8,106 nucleotides of DNA, taken from positions 1 to 8,106 of the forward strand of contig DAISIL010000094.1 of the NCBI GenBank assembly GCA_036822015.1, given 5' to 3'. The translations under genes and the position numbers were made by a program. The DNA is from DAISIL01 sp036822015 (GTDB lineage Bacteria > Bacteroidota > Bacteroidia > Cytophagales > Bernardetiaceae). This document shows, one piece after another, positions 1 to 7,599 of the stretch (position 1 is the stretch's first letter; each line of letters starts with the position of its first letter). Below the pieces are notes generated by a model. That model had not been told where the DNA came from. It saw nothing but the letters and a program-made list of their open reading frames with translations, and ran no database searches.

Positions 1-53
1 GTTCAATCTAGATCCTTGTTGTCAAATCCCTAAATTTGCAAGGGAATCACAAC
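1..53 (+). CRISPR. 3' end of a type VI-B CRISPR array (partial last spacer plus terminal repeat)
   Basis: Only the trailing edge of the array is inside the window: 17 nt of what should be the last spacer (1-17), then one complete 36-nt repeat (18-53), then unique sequence. No second copy of the repeat is visible, so the call rests on three facts: the repeat has the length, ends and fold of Cas13b direct repeats, it lies about 180 bp from a cas13b gene, and a terminator follows it directly. The + strand reading ends in AATCACAAC, the same 3' end as the transcribed strand of known VI-B repeats such as that of Bergeyella zoohelcum (recalled from memory). This implies transcription left to right, giving crRNAs with the spacer 5' and the repeat 3', as is known for Cas13b. 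The rest of the array lies to the left of base 1. Confidence 0.8.
18..53 (+). repeat. Terminal 36-nt type VI-B direct repeat with crRNA hairpin
   Basis: The unit begins GTTGTC and ends CACAAC. Its outermost five bases pair perfectly (GTTGT at 18-22 with ACAAC at 49-53). A second stem forms inside: TCCCT at 27-31 with AGGGA at 41-45, closing a nine-base loop (32-40). An end-to-end stem, an internal bulge and an inner stem-loop is the architecture known for Cas13b crRNA repeats. It is the terminal copy, so it may carry changes from the array consensus, and this cannot be judged from a single copy. Confidence 0.8.
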
Positions 54-57
54 CGAT

Positions 58-100
58 AGCCCCTTAAAATCCTTATCCTAAGGTTTTTAAGGGGCTTTTT
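58..100 (+). terminator. Strong rho-independent terminator closing the CRISPR array
   Basis: An 18-bp arm at 58-75 (starting AGCCCCTTAAAA) pairs with 79-96 across a 3-nt loop (TCC). There is a single mismatch, at T70 opposite T84. The stem is followed by a T run (96-100). There is no T run on the opposite strand beyond the other arm, so the element should work only for rightward transcription. It starts four bases after the last repeat, so it most simply terminates the CRISPR precursor RNA and separates it from cas13b. Confidence 0.85.
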
Positions 101-235
101 ACCTAAAAAAAACCAGTCTTTTGGAGGGCTTTAGGGGATGTTTTAGGCTCGTTTTTTTTCGTCAAAAGAGAAAATGGAGGATTTGGTACTTATGTTTATT
201 TTTTGTTTTCTGGTCAAAAAAACACAAGCTATCCG
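101..235 (+). other. A/T-rich leader between array terminator and cas13b, probable promoter region
   Basis: This non-coding stretch must hold the cas13b promoter if the upstream terminator is efficient. It contains an eight-T run (around 152-159), a purine-rich GGAGG at 176-180, and TATGTTTA at 191-198, one base short of the Bacteroidota -7 consensus TAnnTTTG. No convincing TTTG -33 box lies at the right distance, so the promoter is not firmly located. An ATG at 192 sits 11 nt after GGAGG, but its frame stops at about 330 and is not the cas13b frame. I see no small gene, anti-repeat or further CRISPR repeat here. Confidence 0.35.
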
Positions 236-3200
236 ATGGACATCAAAAAAAAGGCTATCTGGGGTACATTTCTTAACCTGGCCAAACACAACGCCTACAT
301 CATCATCAATATCCTCAATGAGCGGCTAGGCGGTTCTGGAGATATTGCCCAGAGAGATGAAGATATAGAAAAGCTGCTCAACGACTCGAAGGTATTTAAG
401 GCTTTGAGAAATGCTGACAAAAAAGACCCCGAGCAGCAACTACGGGCCATCGAAGGACTGACCCAGCACTTTCCTTTTTTGCGCTACTGGGAAAAAACCG
501 ACACCCCAGGAGAGGCAATCGACCACCTTATGACCTCTGCTTTGAGGCGGCTCAACATGGAGCGCAATTTTTTTAGTCATTATTACCCGCAGGACCAGGA
601 CTACCGCCATACCTACGTGCGGGCAGAAGCGCACGACGAAGATGCCAACCCCACAAAACAGCAAGCAGCCTTGACCCGCCTTTGGGACGAGTATCTCCAA
701 TTTTTAGGGGAAGAAAACAGCCCCCAACGACAAATTGCCATCCGTCGTTACTACGAGCTTAGCCCCCAAAACAGCAACTTTACAGATAGAGACCGGCGTA
801 AACTTCACGAGGATCTCAATAAACAGTACATGACCAAAAAAAGCTATCGCCTCTTTGACGAAGACCCACACCGGTTCACCGATTTTGGACGGGTCTTTTT
901 TACGTGTCTTTTTTTGGACAAACGGCAGGCTGAAGCGCTGATTAGCCAAACGGTAGGTCTCAAGTCCACCCGCAGCCTCAAGGAGCGGATGACGCGCAAA
1001 GCCTGTACGCATCACTGCTGCCGGATGCCTAAGCCACGCCTGATGAGCGGTGATTTGGTGCTGGACATCCTGGGGGAGTTGCGGCGTTGCCCCAAAGAGC
1101 TATTCAGGCTACTCTCGGAGCCAGACAAGCAGGAGGCCGGGCTGCTACCCCAAATCAACCCCGAAGCAGCCCTTCAGCGCACCGACGAGGAGGGCAACCC
1201 GCTCCAACACGATACCCTGATCCGCAATGCCAAGGAAGACCGCTTTCCGCATCTGGCCCTGCGCTACTTCGATACCATGGAGGCTTTCAAGGGGCTGCGC
1301 TTTCAGCTACGCCTAGGCAAACTGACCCAACAAGCCTACCGCAAAAAAATGGATGGCGAAGAGCGCGACCGTCTCCTGCTCAAAGAACTCCATGGCTTTG
1401 CTCGCTTGCCCAAGATCAGTGCCGAAGGGCTAAGCCGCGATGAGGGTTGGCGGTTTTACCTGGCTCACACCGAAAAAGGAGACGTAAACCCTAACCCCGT
1501 AAAGGCAGGCGACATTGTGCAGTTCTCGCCCCGCTACCACATCAAAAGCAAAACCATCGCCATCAAGCTCACCCAAGCCGATGAACTGCCCGAAATCTTT
1601 AAGTGCCAAACAAAACATAATCGCCCTTGCTTTAAGGCACAAAATGCCATCCCCGATGCCACGTTGAGCATACACGAGTTACCGAATTTGTTTTTGTATC
1701 ACTTTTTGGAAAAAAAAGGGGTTATCCGCAGACCTGTCGAGAGTTTAATCAGGCAGTACCAAAACACCTTCCAAAAAATAGTACAAGACATCAAGTGTGG
1801 AGACCTCCTGCCTATCGCCGACTCGGATTGGGAACGAGAAAACCAAACCAAGAAGCTACGCAAGCGCATCGCCAATAAGTCTCCCTACGAGCCGCAAAAA
1901 CTCCAGCAACTCCAGGAAAGGAAAGACAAGTTACAAGCCCAGCTCGACCAACGATACAAAAAAGTCATTCATTGGTCGAACCTACCCAGCGATATGCGCG
2001 ATTATCTCCTCGGTGTCAGCCAAACCGACTACAAAACACGCGCACTTAGTAAGCTAATCAACTTGCGCGAAGAAACCGAAAAACGCCTCAAAGACCTTAA
2101 CAAAGACGATGAAAACCAAAAAGCTGGCGAACGCACACGACTCAAGCCTGGCGATGTGGCCAGTTGGCTCGCCCAGGATATGATTTATCTCAAACGCCCC
2201 AATAAAAAGTACAAAAACGACGGCAAGCCCAACCGAGACCAGTACCGACACCTCCAAAGAATGCTTGCCCTCTATGGCGAACACAAAGAACAGCTAAGGC
2301 ATTTTATGATTAAGTTGGGCTTGTTGGGCACAGACCAAACCTCTACCCATCCTTTCTTATCCAAGATCATATCTGCCCGTCCTCCCACCACCTGGCGGAG
2401 TTTTTATAGGCTGTACCTCCAGAAGCGGCGCGACTTTCCGGGATCCCACAACGCAGATGGGCAGGTACGGGGCATCAAAGAAGAGGCCGAGGGCAAATAT
2501 AATAGCAAACAAAAGAAGCTTTTGGGCGGTCTATCGCCCACAGAGATTGACCGAGCATACGGTTATCTCTTCGATTTTCCGTACCCGCTCCGTAGCATCC
2601 AAGAAAAGGACTACTGCCATACGCCCACGCGCCTGCCTGTGGGTTTGTTCAATGCCGAAATTCGGGAGGGATTCAGGCAGCTTTACGCAAGAGAGGGGCT
2701 AGACTTGGAGGAAAAAGACGTACCGGCGGTGTTGTGGCAAAAATACCTTCGCCACGACTGCCAAAACTTTTATACACGCACACGCCACTACACCCTACCC
2801 GAGAAAGCCAATATCTCAACAGAAGAGCGGCAACGCCTCGAAACAGCCGCTCATGAAAACCTCTCTGAGTTTCTCCAAGAACTCAAAACAGCCATTCAGC
2901 TTCTTCAGAACAAGCTAAGCGAGAAAGAAAGAAAGACAACAGAAATTGCGCAGTTGAAAGAAGACACTGCCTACCAGAAAGAACGTGAGGAGTTTATGGT
3001 GAGACGCAACTTTAGAGATCATATCCTGGAAACCGAAAAAAGCCTCCGCTATCTCGAACATACCGATCGCTGCCTTTGGCAGATGGCCCAAATGATCCAA
3101 ACGCACGACACCCAAAGTGAACGTATCACAGTTGATTTTGCCCAGGCGACACTCCGAACGCTCACAGATTTTTTGGAGGGCGAAACAAGCATGAGCGTAC

Positions 3201-3787
3201 CCATCCCCCTGGGCAAAGACAAGGTCAGCTACGTCTTCAATACCCGCAAACTCAAAGATTACGGAGAGTTAAGGCAGTTTGCCAAAGACAGGAGGCTTCC
3301 CAATCTGTTCGCTTATTTCAAACCAGGCATTAAACTAAAAGAAACAGACCTGGAAGCCGCCCTACAACGACTCGAGCGCGGGTCTGTGTCGTCGGGGGGA
3401 GAAGATCAAAACATAATACTGATGCTCCAAAAGGTCATGGAACTAGAGCAGGCCATCCATGAACGCTATGAAAAAGCCTTCCTCATCTGTTGCGGATACG
3501 AAAAAGGGAAACATATTGAACATGAAAAATACCTTAAATTCTTGACCTCTCCCGAATGCCTCAACCAGAGCATAGAAAAACTACTGCAATGGAATGGAGA
3601 AGACCGTAAAAAAGTAAATAACATCCGTAACAAACTCATCCACAATGAATTTCCAACGGTTTCTGATACGGAAGGACTTATACAAGGCCCCAAAGACGGG
3701 CAGCCGCTGGAAGATTTTTTTCATACCCTACTAAATAAGTGCTTTGGTATCTACGACGAACTAACCTCATCTCTTTCACAGAAATAA
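236..3787 (+). CDS. cas13b: Type VI-B CRISPR RNA-guided RNase Cas13b
   Basis: This is the single-protein effector of type VI-B CRISPR. From knowledge of the family, it matures its own crRNA, binds complementary RNA and then cuts RNA through a composite site formed by two HEPN domains. In about 1183 residues from ATG 236, both catalytic motifs are intact and sit near the ends: R110-N-F-F-S-H115 (563-580) and R1131-N-K-L-I-H1136 (3626-3643), the hallmark layout of Cas13b. Family blocks that I recognise include WGTFLNLAKHNAY near the start, RCPKEL (~284-289), DRFPHLALRYFD (~335-346), LPSDMRDYLLG (~583-593) and GDVASWLAQDM (~639-649). A lysine/glutamate-rich helical stretch lies around 530-580. 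The length is normal and there is no frameshift. ATG 236 is chosen because conserved sequence begins directly after it. In-frame TTG 203 would add 11 unremarkable residues, and neither start has a clear Shine-Dalgarno, which is common in this phylum. No csx27 or csx28 is adjacent. Confidence 0.95.
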   Translation: MDIKKKAIWGTFLNLAKHNAYIIINILNERLGGSGDIAQRDEDIEKLLNDSKVFKALRNADKKDPEQQLRAIEGLTQHFPFLRYWEKTDTPGEAIDHLMTSALRRLNMERNFFSHYYPQDQDYRHTYVRAEAHDEDANPTKQQAALTRLWDEYLQFLGEENSPQRQIAIRRYYELSPQNSNFTDRDRRKLHEDLNKQYMTKKSYRLFDEDPHRFTDFGRVFFTCLFLDKRQAEALISQTVGLKSTRSLKERMTRKACTHHCCRMPKPRLMSGDLVLDILGELRRCPKELFRLLSEPDKQEAGLLPQINPEAALQRTDEEGNPLQHDTLIRNAKEDRFPHLALRYFDTMEAFKGLRFQLRLGKLTQQAYRKKMDGEERDRLLLKELHGFARLPKISAEGLSRDEGWRFYLAHTEKGDVNPNPVKAGDIVQFSPRYHIKSKTIAIKLTQADELPEIFKCQTKHNRPCFKAQNAIPDATLSIHELPNLFLYHFLEKKGVIRRPVESLIRQYQNTFQKIVQDIKCGDLLPIADSDWERENQTKKLRKRIANKSPYEPQKLQQLQERKDKLQAQLDQRYKKVIHWSNLPSDMRDYLLGVSQTDYKTRALSKLINLREETEKRLKDLNKDDENQKAGERTRLKPGDVASWLAQDMIYLKRPNKKYKNDGKPNRDQYRHLQRMLALYGEHKEQLRHFMIKLGLLGTDQTSTHPFLSKIISARPPTTWRSFYRLYLQKRRDFPGSHNADGQVRGIKEEAEGKYNSKQKKLLGGLSPTEIDRAYGYLFDFPYPLRSIQEKDYCHTPTRLPVGLFNAEIREGFRQLYAREGLDLEEKDVPAVLWQKYLRHDCQNFYTRTRHYTLPEKANISTEERQRLETAAHENLSEFLQELKTAIQLLQNKLSEKERKTTEIAQLKEDTAYQKEREEFMVRRNFRDHILETEKSLRYLEHTDRCLWQMAQMIQTHDTQSERITVDFAQATLRTLTDFLEGETSMSVPIPLGKDKVSYVFNTRKLKDYGELRQFAKDRRLPNLFAYFKPGIKLKETDLEAALQRLERGSVSSGGEDQNIILMLQKVMELEQAIHERYEKAFLICCGYEKGKHIEHEKYLKFLTSPECLNQSIEKLLQWNGEDRKKVNNIRNKLIHNEFPTVSDTEGLIQGPKDGQPLEDFFHTLLNKCFGIYDELTSSLSQK

Positions 3788-3812
3788 TTCCCCCCACCCA
3801 CCAAAAAAAAGT

Positions 3813-3820
3813 TATCTTTG
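3813..3820 (+). promoter_or_regulatory. Probable Bacteroidota -7 promoter box (TATCTTTG) for the propeller-phosphatase gene
   Basis: TATCTTTG matches the Bacteroidota -7 consensus TAnnTTTG exactly. It lies 26 nt before ATG 3847, giving a short leader of about 20 nt. No TTTG -33 box is present at the usual spacing (the bases around 3788-3795 are TTCCCCCC-like), so the promoter may be weak or need an activator. It suggests the downstream gene has its own transcription start and is not simply the second gene of a cas13b operon. Confidence 0.45.
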
Positions 3821-3846
3821 GTGAATGGTTTGTTGTATGTTTGTGT

Positions 3847-6800
3847 ATGGGTAGTTTTTGGCACAGATGGTGGTGTATCGTGTTTGGCTTGGGGGTCTTT
3901 TGTTGGGGACAACAAACGATACAAGCCCAAGAGACGACACCTGCCCTTAACCCCAACAAAAGCCTAGATCAGTTCACCCTCGACATCTGGAATACCGATA
4001 ACGGACTGCCCTCCAATATCATCAATACCATGCACTTAGATCAAAAGGGCTTCCTTTGGATGGGTTCCTACGATGGACTGGTGCGCTTTGATGGGCTGAG
4101 CTTCTCGCGCTTCGATAGCCAGACCCAACCTAAGTTCAAGACCAACTCTTTCGTTGCTTTTTTTGAGGATACCCTCCAACAAACCCTCTGGATGGGCACC
4201 GAAGGCAGCGGACTGATCGCGTACCAAAGCGATACCTTTGCCGTTTTTGGGGAGCAAGAAGCGTTCAACTACCGCATCCAGGCCATCTATCCACACAAGG
4301 GCAAAAGCCTCTGGATCGGGACGCGGGGGGCAGGCGTGTTTCTCTTTGATCCCGAGCAGCAACCACAGTTTCGACAACTCCCCCAAACACAAGGGCTAAC
4401 CACCCTGCCCATCGCCCAAGACCCCCGACAAAAGCACCTCTGGATCGGGACTACGCAAGGCATCCTGCGCTATGACCCCCAAACACAGCAGCTGCTATCA
4501 AAGACCCTGCCCCAGGAAAAAGTCAATGTTTTCTTCACCGATGCGCAGCAAAACTTCTGGATCGGTAGCGACCGCGGGCTGCTCCGATGGCAGCCAGATA
4601 CGGATACTTTCCTGCCCATCCCCTCCTTTGACGGCGAAACCATCAATACCCTGCTCCAGGATCGGGCGGGTATGCTTTGGGTAGGAACGGATAACTTTTT
4701 GTCCAGGTACGATACAGACAAACAGCGCATCGAAAAGTTTTCGACCAAAGAAGGGATGCCCCACCGCATCATCAAGGAGATCGAACTCGACCGAGAGGGT
4801 AGCCTCTGGGTGGGTACGTATCGTGGGGGGCTGGTCAGGCTCAAAGAAGGTAAGTTCACCAACTTTACGGCAAAGAACGGCCTCAAAGGCACTGTCGTTG
4901 ATTGCATATTACCCTATGGAGCAGATACTTACTTGATTGGCATTGATGAAGGTACCATTTCGGCCATTCGGGGGGATTCCGTTATCCCAACTCCGTTTGC
5001 CTTATCGCTGCCCCCGACGCGCATCCTGGACATGAAACAAGCCCCCGACGGCCAACTCTGGATCGGAACCACGACCAACGGTGTCCTGCGCCTGAATCCC
5101 CAAACGGGAGATCGCCGTTTCTTTAATCGAGAACAGGGGCTATCGGATAACATCGTCCGGAAAATCATGATCGCCCGCAACGGGCTTATCTGGATAGGCA
5201 CGCGCAACGGAGGTATCACCCGCCTTGACCCCGAAGGCAAAAACCCGAAGCATTTTAATCGCGCCAACGGTTTTCCTTCGGATTTTATCATGTCGATACA
5301 AGGGCAGACCGACGGGCGGGTCATCGTGGGGACCAGCGATGCCGGGCTGCTGATCCTGGAAGATGACCAGATCGCGGCGCACTACACCACCGAGGACGGA
5401 CTGGGCAGCAACCTCGTTTTCAATACCTACACCGATGCCGATGGCATCGTATGGATCACGACCAATGCCGGACTTTCTCGCCTGACGGGCGATACGATTA
5501 CGCACTACTCGTCCCGCGACGGACTGCTCCAGGATGCCGTCTTTGATGTCCTGGAAGATGACCAACACAACTTCTGGCTCACCAGCAGCAGGGGGGTGTT
5601 TTCGATCCCTCGGGAGGACTTCTTTCGGTATGATCGGGGGGAGATTGAGCGGCTTCCTGGCTTGATGTACAACCGCTACGACGGCATGTCCAACGAGCAA
5701 TGCACCGGCGCGGCTCAGTCGCTCAAAGCTGCCGATGGCAGGCTCTGGTTTCCTACCCTGGGCGGCGTAGCCCGCATCGACCCCCTGAACATCCAGCGCA
5801 ACCTCCTCCCCCCGCCCGTGTACATCACACAGGTACGCCTCGACGGGACGACCCTACAAAGGAGCAATGCACTGCTTCGCTTTCCCTCCGATGCCAAACG
5901 TTTCATTTTTGATTATACCGCTTTGAGTTTGGTGGCCCCCGAAAAGGTACGCTTTCGCTACCAACTCGAAGGACTAGACAAAACCTGGATCGAAGCAGGC
6001 AGCGAGCGGCAGGCTACCTACACCAGCCTCCCCTATGGCAAGTACCGTTTTAGGGTCATTGCCCAAAACAACGACGGCATCTGGAACGAAACCGGCGATA
6101 GCATCAGTTTCGAGATTCGCCCGTATTTCTATCAGCAGACGGGTTTTTATGTCTTGCTGGTTCTGGCTTTGATCTTACTGATTGTCTTGTTTTTCCGTTG
6201 GCGTACTATGCGCATCCAACGCCAAGCCCAACAACTCGAACAACTCGTACAAGAGCGCACCGAAGCCCTCCAATCACAGACCCAACGCCTCGAACGCGCC
6301 TACGAACGGATGCAGATCGTCAGCCAGGTAGGGCAGGAAATCGTCGGGGCGGGACTGGACGTATCCAGCATCCTGCGTGCCTTGCACGAAAACGTAAACG
6401 GCATTATGGATGTCGCCATTTTGGCCATTGGATTAGAGGAAAAAGAAAAACAACGCTTGCAGTTTTTGAGCATTACTCCGGATCAACCCGATCAGGTGCT
6501 GCGCGGATACGATGAACGCTCCAACCATCGCCTGCTCTCCATCCATTGCCTCCAAAGTGGACAATCCTTGCTCATCAACGATTACGAGAGCTACCTCAAA
6601 ACCCATAACTTCCACACCTACAACAAACAGGTCAATGTACAGTCGGCCTTGTACGTACCCCTACGGCTCCAAGAAGAGACCATCGGCGTACTCACCGTAC
6701 AAAGCCACCAAACCAACAGCTACAGCGAACGCCAACTCCGTACCCTCGAAGCCCTCGGCACTTATGTCTCCGTGGCGATGGACAACTCCAAAGCCTACCA

Positions 6801-7584
6801 AATCATCAAAAATACCAACATCCGCATCACCGATAGCCTACGCTATGCCCTCACGATACAGCAGGCCATCCTACCGACAGAGGAGCGGCTCTCCCAGGCT
6901 TTCGACGAATATTTTGTCCTCTATCGCCCTAAGGATATTGTCTCGGGAGATTTTTATTGGTTTTCCCAAAAAAACAACGACCGCTTCCTGGCCGTCGTCG
7001 ATTGTACCGGACACGGCGTACCCGGCGCGTTTATGTCCATGATCGGTTATACGCTCCTGAACGAAATCGTCAATCTGGAGGGGATACACGATCCGGCACA
7101 AATCCTGACCCGCATGGATGAAGAAATACGCATCGCCCTGCGCCAAGAGGAAGGCAAAAACAAGGACACCATGGATGTTTGTCTGTGTCGGCTTACCCAA
7201 ACCGAAGGCCAAAACATCCGCCTACAGTTTGCCGGCGCAAAAGCACCCCTCTACCTGGTCGGTCAGGCCGGAGAACTCGAAAAAATCAAAGGCGACCGGC
7301 GCACCGTCGGGGGAGGCAGACGCAATGCCCCCAAAACGCTCTTTACGACGCACCAACGCCACTTAAAAGCCGGACACGCGCTCTACCTTAGCTCCGATGG
7401 CTTCGTGGATCAGTCCACGGGCAGCGGACAAAAAATTGGTTCGCCGCGATTTGCCCAATGGATACAAGAGCAACACGCCCAGCCCATGGCCGCCACACGG
7501 GTTTGGCTAGAAAGCACCCTTGATCGCCAGCAACAAGACGACAACCAACGCGACGATATCACCGTTCTGGGCGTGCGCTGCTAA
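3847..7584 (+). CDS. Membrane sensor with two beta-propellers, Y_Y_Y, GAF and SpoIIE/PP2C serine phosphatase domains
   Basis: This is a predicted one-protein receptor that senses outside the cytoplasm and dephosphorylates a cytoplasmic target. Residues count from ATG 3847 (~1245 aa). A signal peptide spans ~1-28 (basic HR, hydrophobic CIVFGLGVF, cut after QAQ). Fourteen two-component-regulator propeller repeats (~45-640) show LWIGT/LWVGT-type motifs about 40 residues apart, enough for two seven-bladed propellers. A Y_Y_Y domain follows (~700-760; RYQLEGLDKTW). Next are one transmembrane helix (~767-784), a coiled coil (~788-825) and a GAF-like domain (~830-980). The SpoIIE phosphatase (~1000-1245) carries probable metal ligands D1035 (SGDFYW), D1052 (VDCTGHGVPGAF), D1184 (SSDGF) and D1236-D1237 (RDDITVLG). 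No histidine-kinase or DNA-binding domain is present. In the family such phosphatases usually act on phosphorylated anti-anti-sigma (STAS) proteins, but none is visible here. A GTG at 3739 would overlap cas13b and hide the signal peptide, so it was not used. Confidence 0.9.
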   Translation: MGSFWHRWWCIVFGLGVFCWGQQTIQAQETTPALNPNKSLDQFTLDIWNTDNGLPSNIINTMHLDQKGFLWMGSYDGLVRFDGLSFSRFDSQTQPKFKTNSFVAFFEDTLQQTLWMGTEGSGLIAYQSDTFAVFGEQEAFNYRIQAIYPHKGKSLWIGTRGAGVFLFDPEQQPQFRQLPQTQGLTTLPIAQDPRQKHLWIGTTQGILRYDPQTQQLLSKTLPQEKVNVFFTDAQQNFWIGSDRGLLRWQPDTDTFLPIPSFDGETINTLLQDRAGMLWVGTDNFLSRYDTDKQRIEKFSTKEGMPHRIIKEIELDREGSLWVGTYRGGLVRLKEGKFTNFTAKNGLKGTVVDCILPYGADTYLIGIDEGTISAIRGDSVIPTPFALSLPPTRILDMKQAPDGQLWIGTTTNGVLRLNPQTGDRRFFNREQGLSDNIVRKIMIARNGLIWIGTRNGGITRLDPEGKNPKHFNRANGFPSDFIMSIQGQTDGRVIVGTSDAGLLILEDDQIAAHYTTEDGLGSNLVFNTYTDADGIVWITTNAGLSRLTGDTITHYSSRDGLLQDAVFDVLEDDQHNFWLTSSRGVFSIPREDFFRYDRGEIERLPGLMYNRYDGMSNEQCTGAAQSLKAADGRLWFPTLGGVARIDPLNIQRNLLPPPVYITQVRLDGTTLQRSNALLRFPSDAKRFIFDYTALSLVAPEKVRFRYQLEGLDKTWIEAGSERQATYTSLPYGKYRFRVIAQNNDGIWNETGDSISFEIRPYFYQQTGFYVLLVLALILLIVLFFRWRTMRIQRQAQQLEQLVQERTEALQSQTQRLERAYERMQIVSQVGQEIVGAGLDVSSILRALHENVNGIMDVAILAIGLEEKEKQRLQFLSITPDQPDQVLRGYDERSNHRLLSIHCLQSGQSLLINDYESYLKTHNFHTYNKQVNVQSALYVPLRLQEETIGVLTVQSHQTNSYSERQLRTLEALGTYVSVAMDNSKAYQIIKNTNIRITDSLRYALTIQQAILPTEERLSQAFDEYFVLYRPKDIVSGDFYWFSQKNNDRFLAVVDCTGHGVPGAFMSMIGYTLLNEIVNLEGIHDPAQILTRMDEEIRIALRQEEGKNKDTMDVCLCRLTQTEGQNIRLQFAGAKAPLYLVGQAGELEKIKGDRRTVGGGRRNAPKTLFTTHQRHLKAGHALYLSSDGFVDQSTGSGQKIGSPRFAQWIQEQHAQPMAATRVWLESTLDRQQQDDNQRDDITVLGVRC

Positions 7585-7599
7585 GGTGGTCTGTTGCCT

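Noticed and set aside
101..235. A tracrRNA or degenerate extra repeat between array and cas13b
   Set aside because: No stretch complementary or similar to the 36-nt repeat was seen, and Cas13b systems do not use a tracrRNA.
192..330. Small ORF starting at ATG 192 with an upstream GGAGG
   Set aside because: It encodes about 45 residues, overlaps cas13b in another frame and has no recognisable features. Kept only as a note on start-site ambiguity.
3799..3823. Perfect 7-bp inverted repeat CACCAAA/TTTGGTG in the gap after cas13b, considered as a terminator
   Set aside because: The loop is 11 nt, the stem is short and no T run follows on either strand. The right arm overlaps the TATCTTTG promoter-like box.
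3739..3846. GTG at 3739 as the start of the propeller-phosphatase gene, overlapping the 3' end of cas13b
   Set aside because: It would add 36 residues ahead of a clear signal peptide and overlap cas13b by 49 nt. ATG 3847 gives a proper signal sequence and follows a promoter-like box.
3899..3916. Short hairpin TTTGTTG-GGGA-CAACAAA resembling CRISPR repeat ends
   Set aside because: It is far shorter than 36 nt, lies inside the signal-peptide coding region of the phosphatase gene and does not match the repeat at 18-53. Probably chance.
440..7391. Many open frames of 60-190 codons on both strands within the two large genes
   Set aside because: They are shadows of cas13b and the propeller-phosphatase gene: composition is low-complexity or biased, no domains are recognisable, and each lies wholly within a well-supported CDS.
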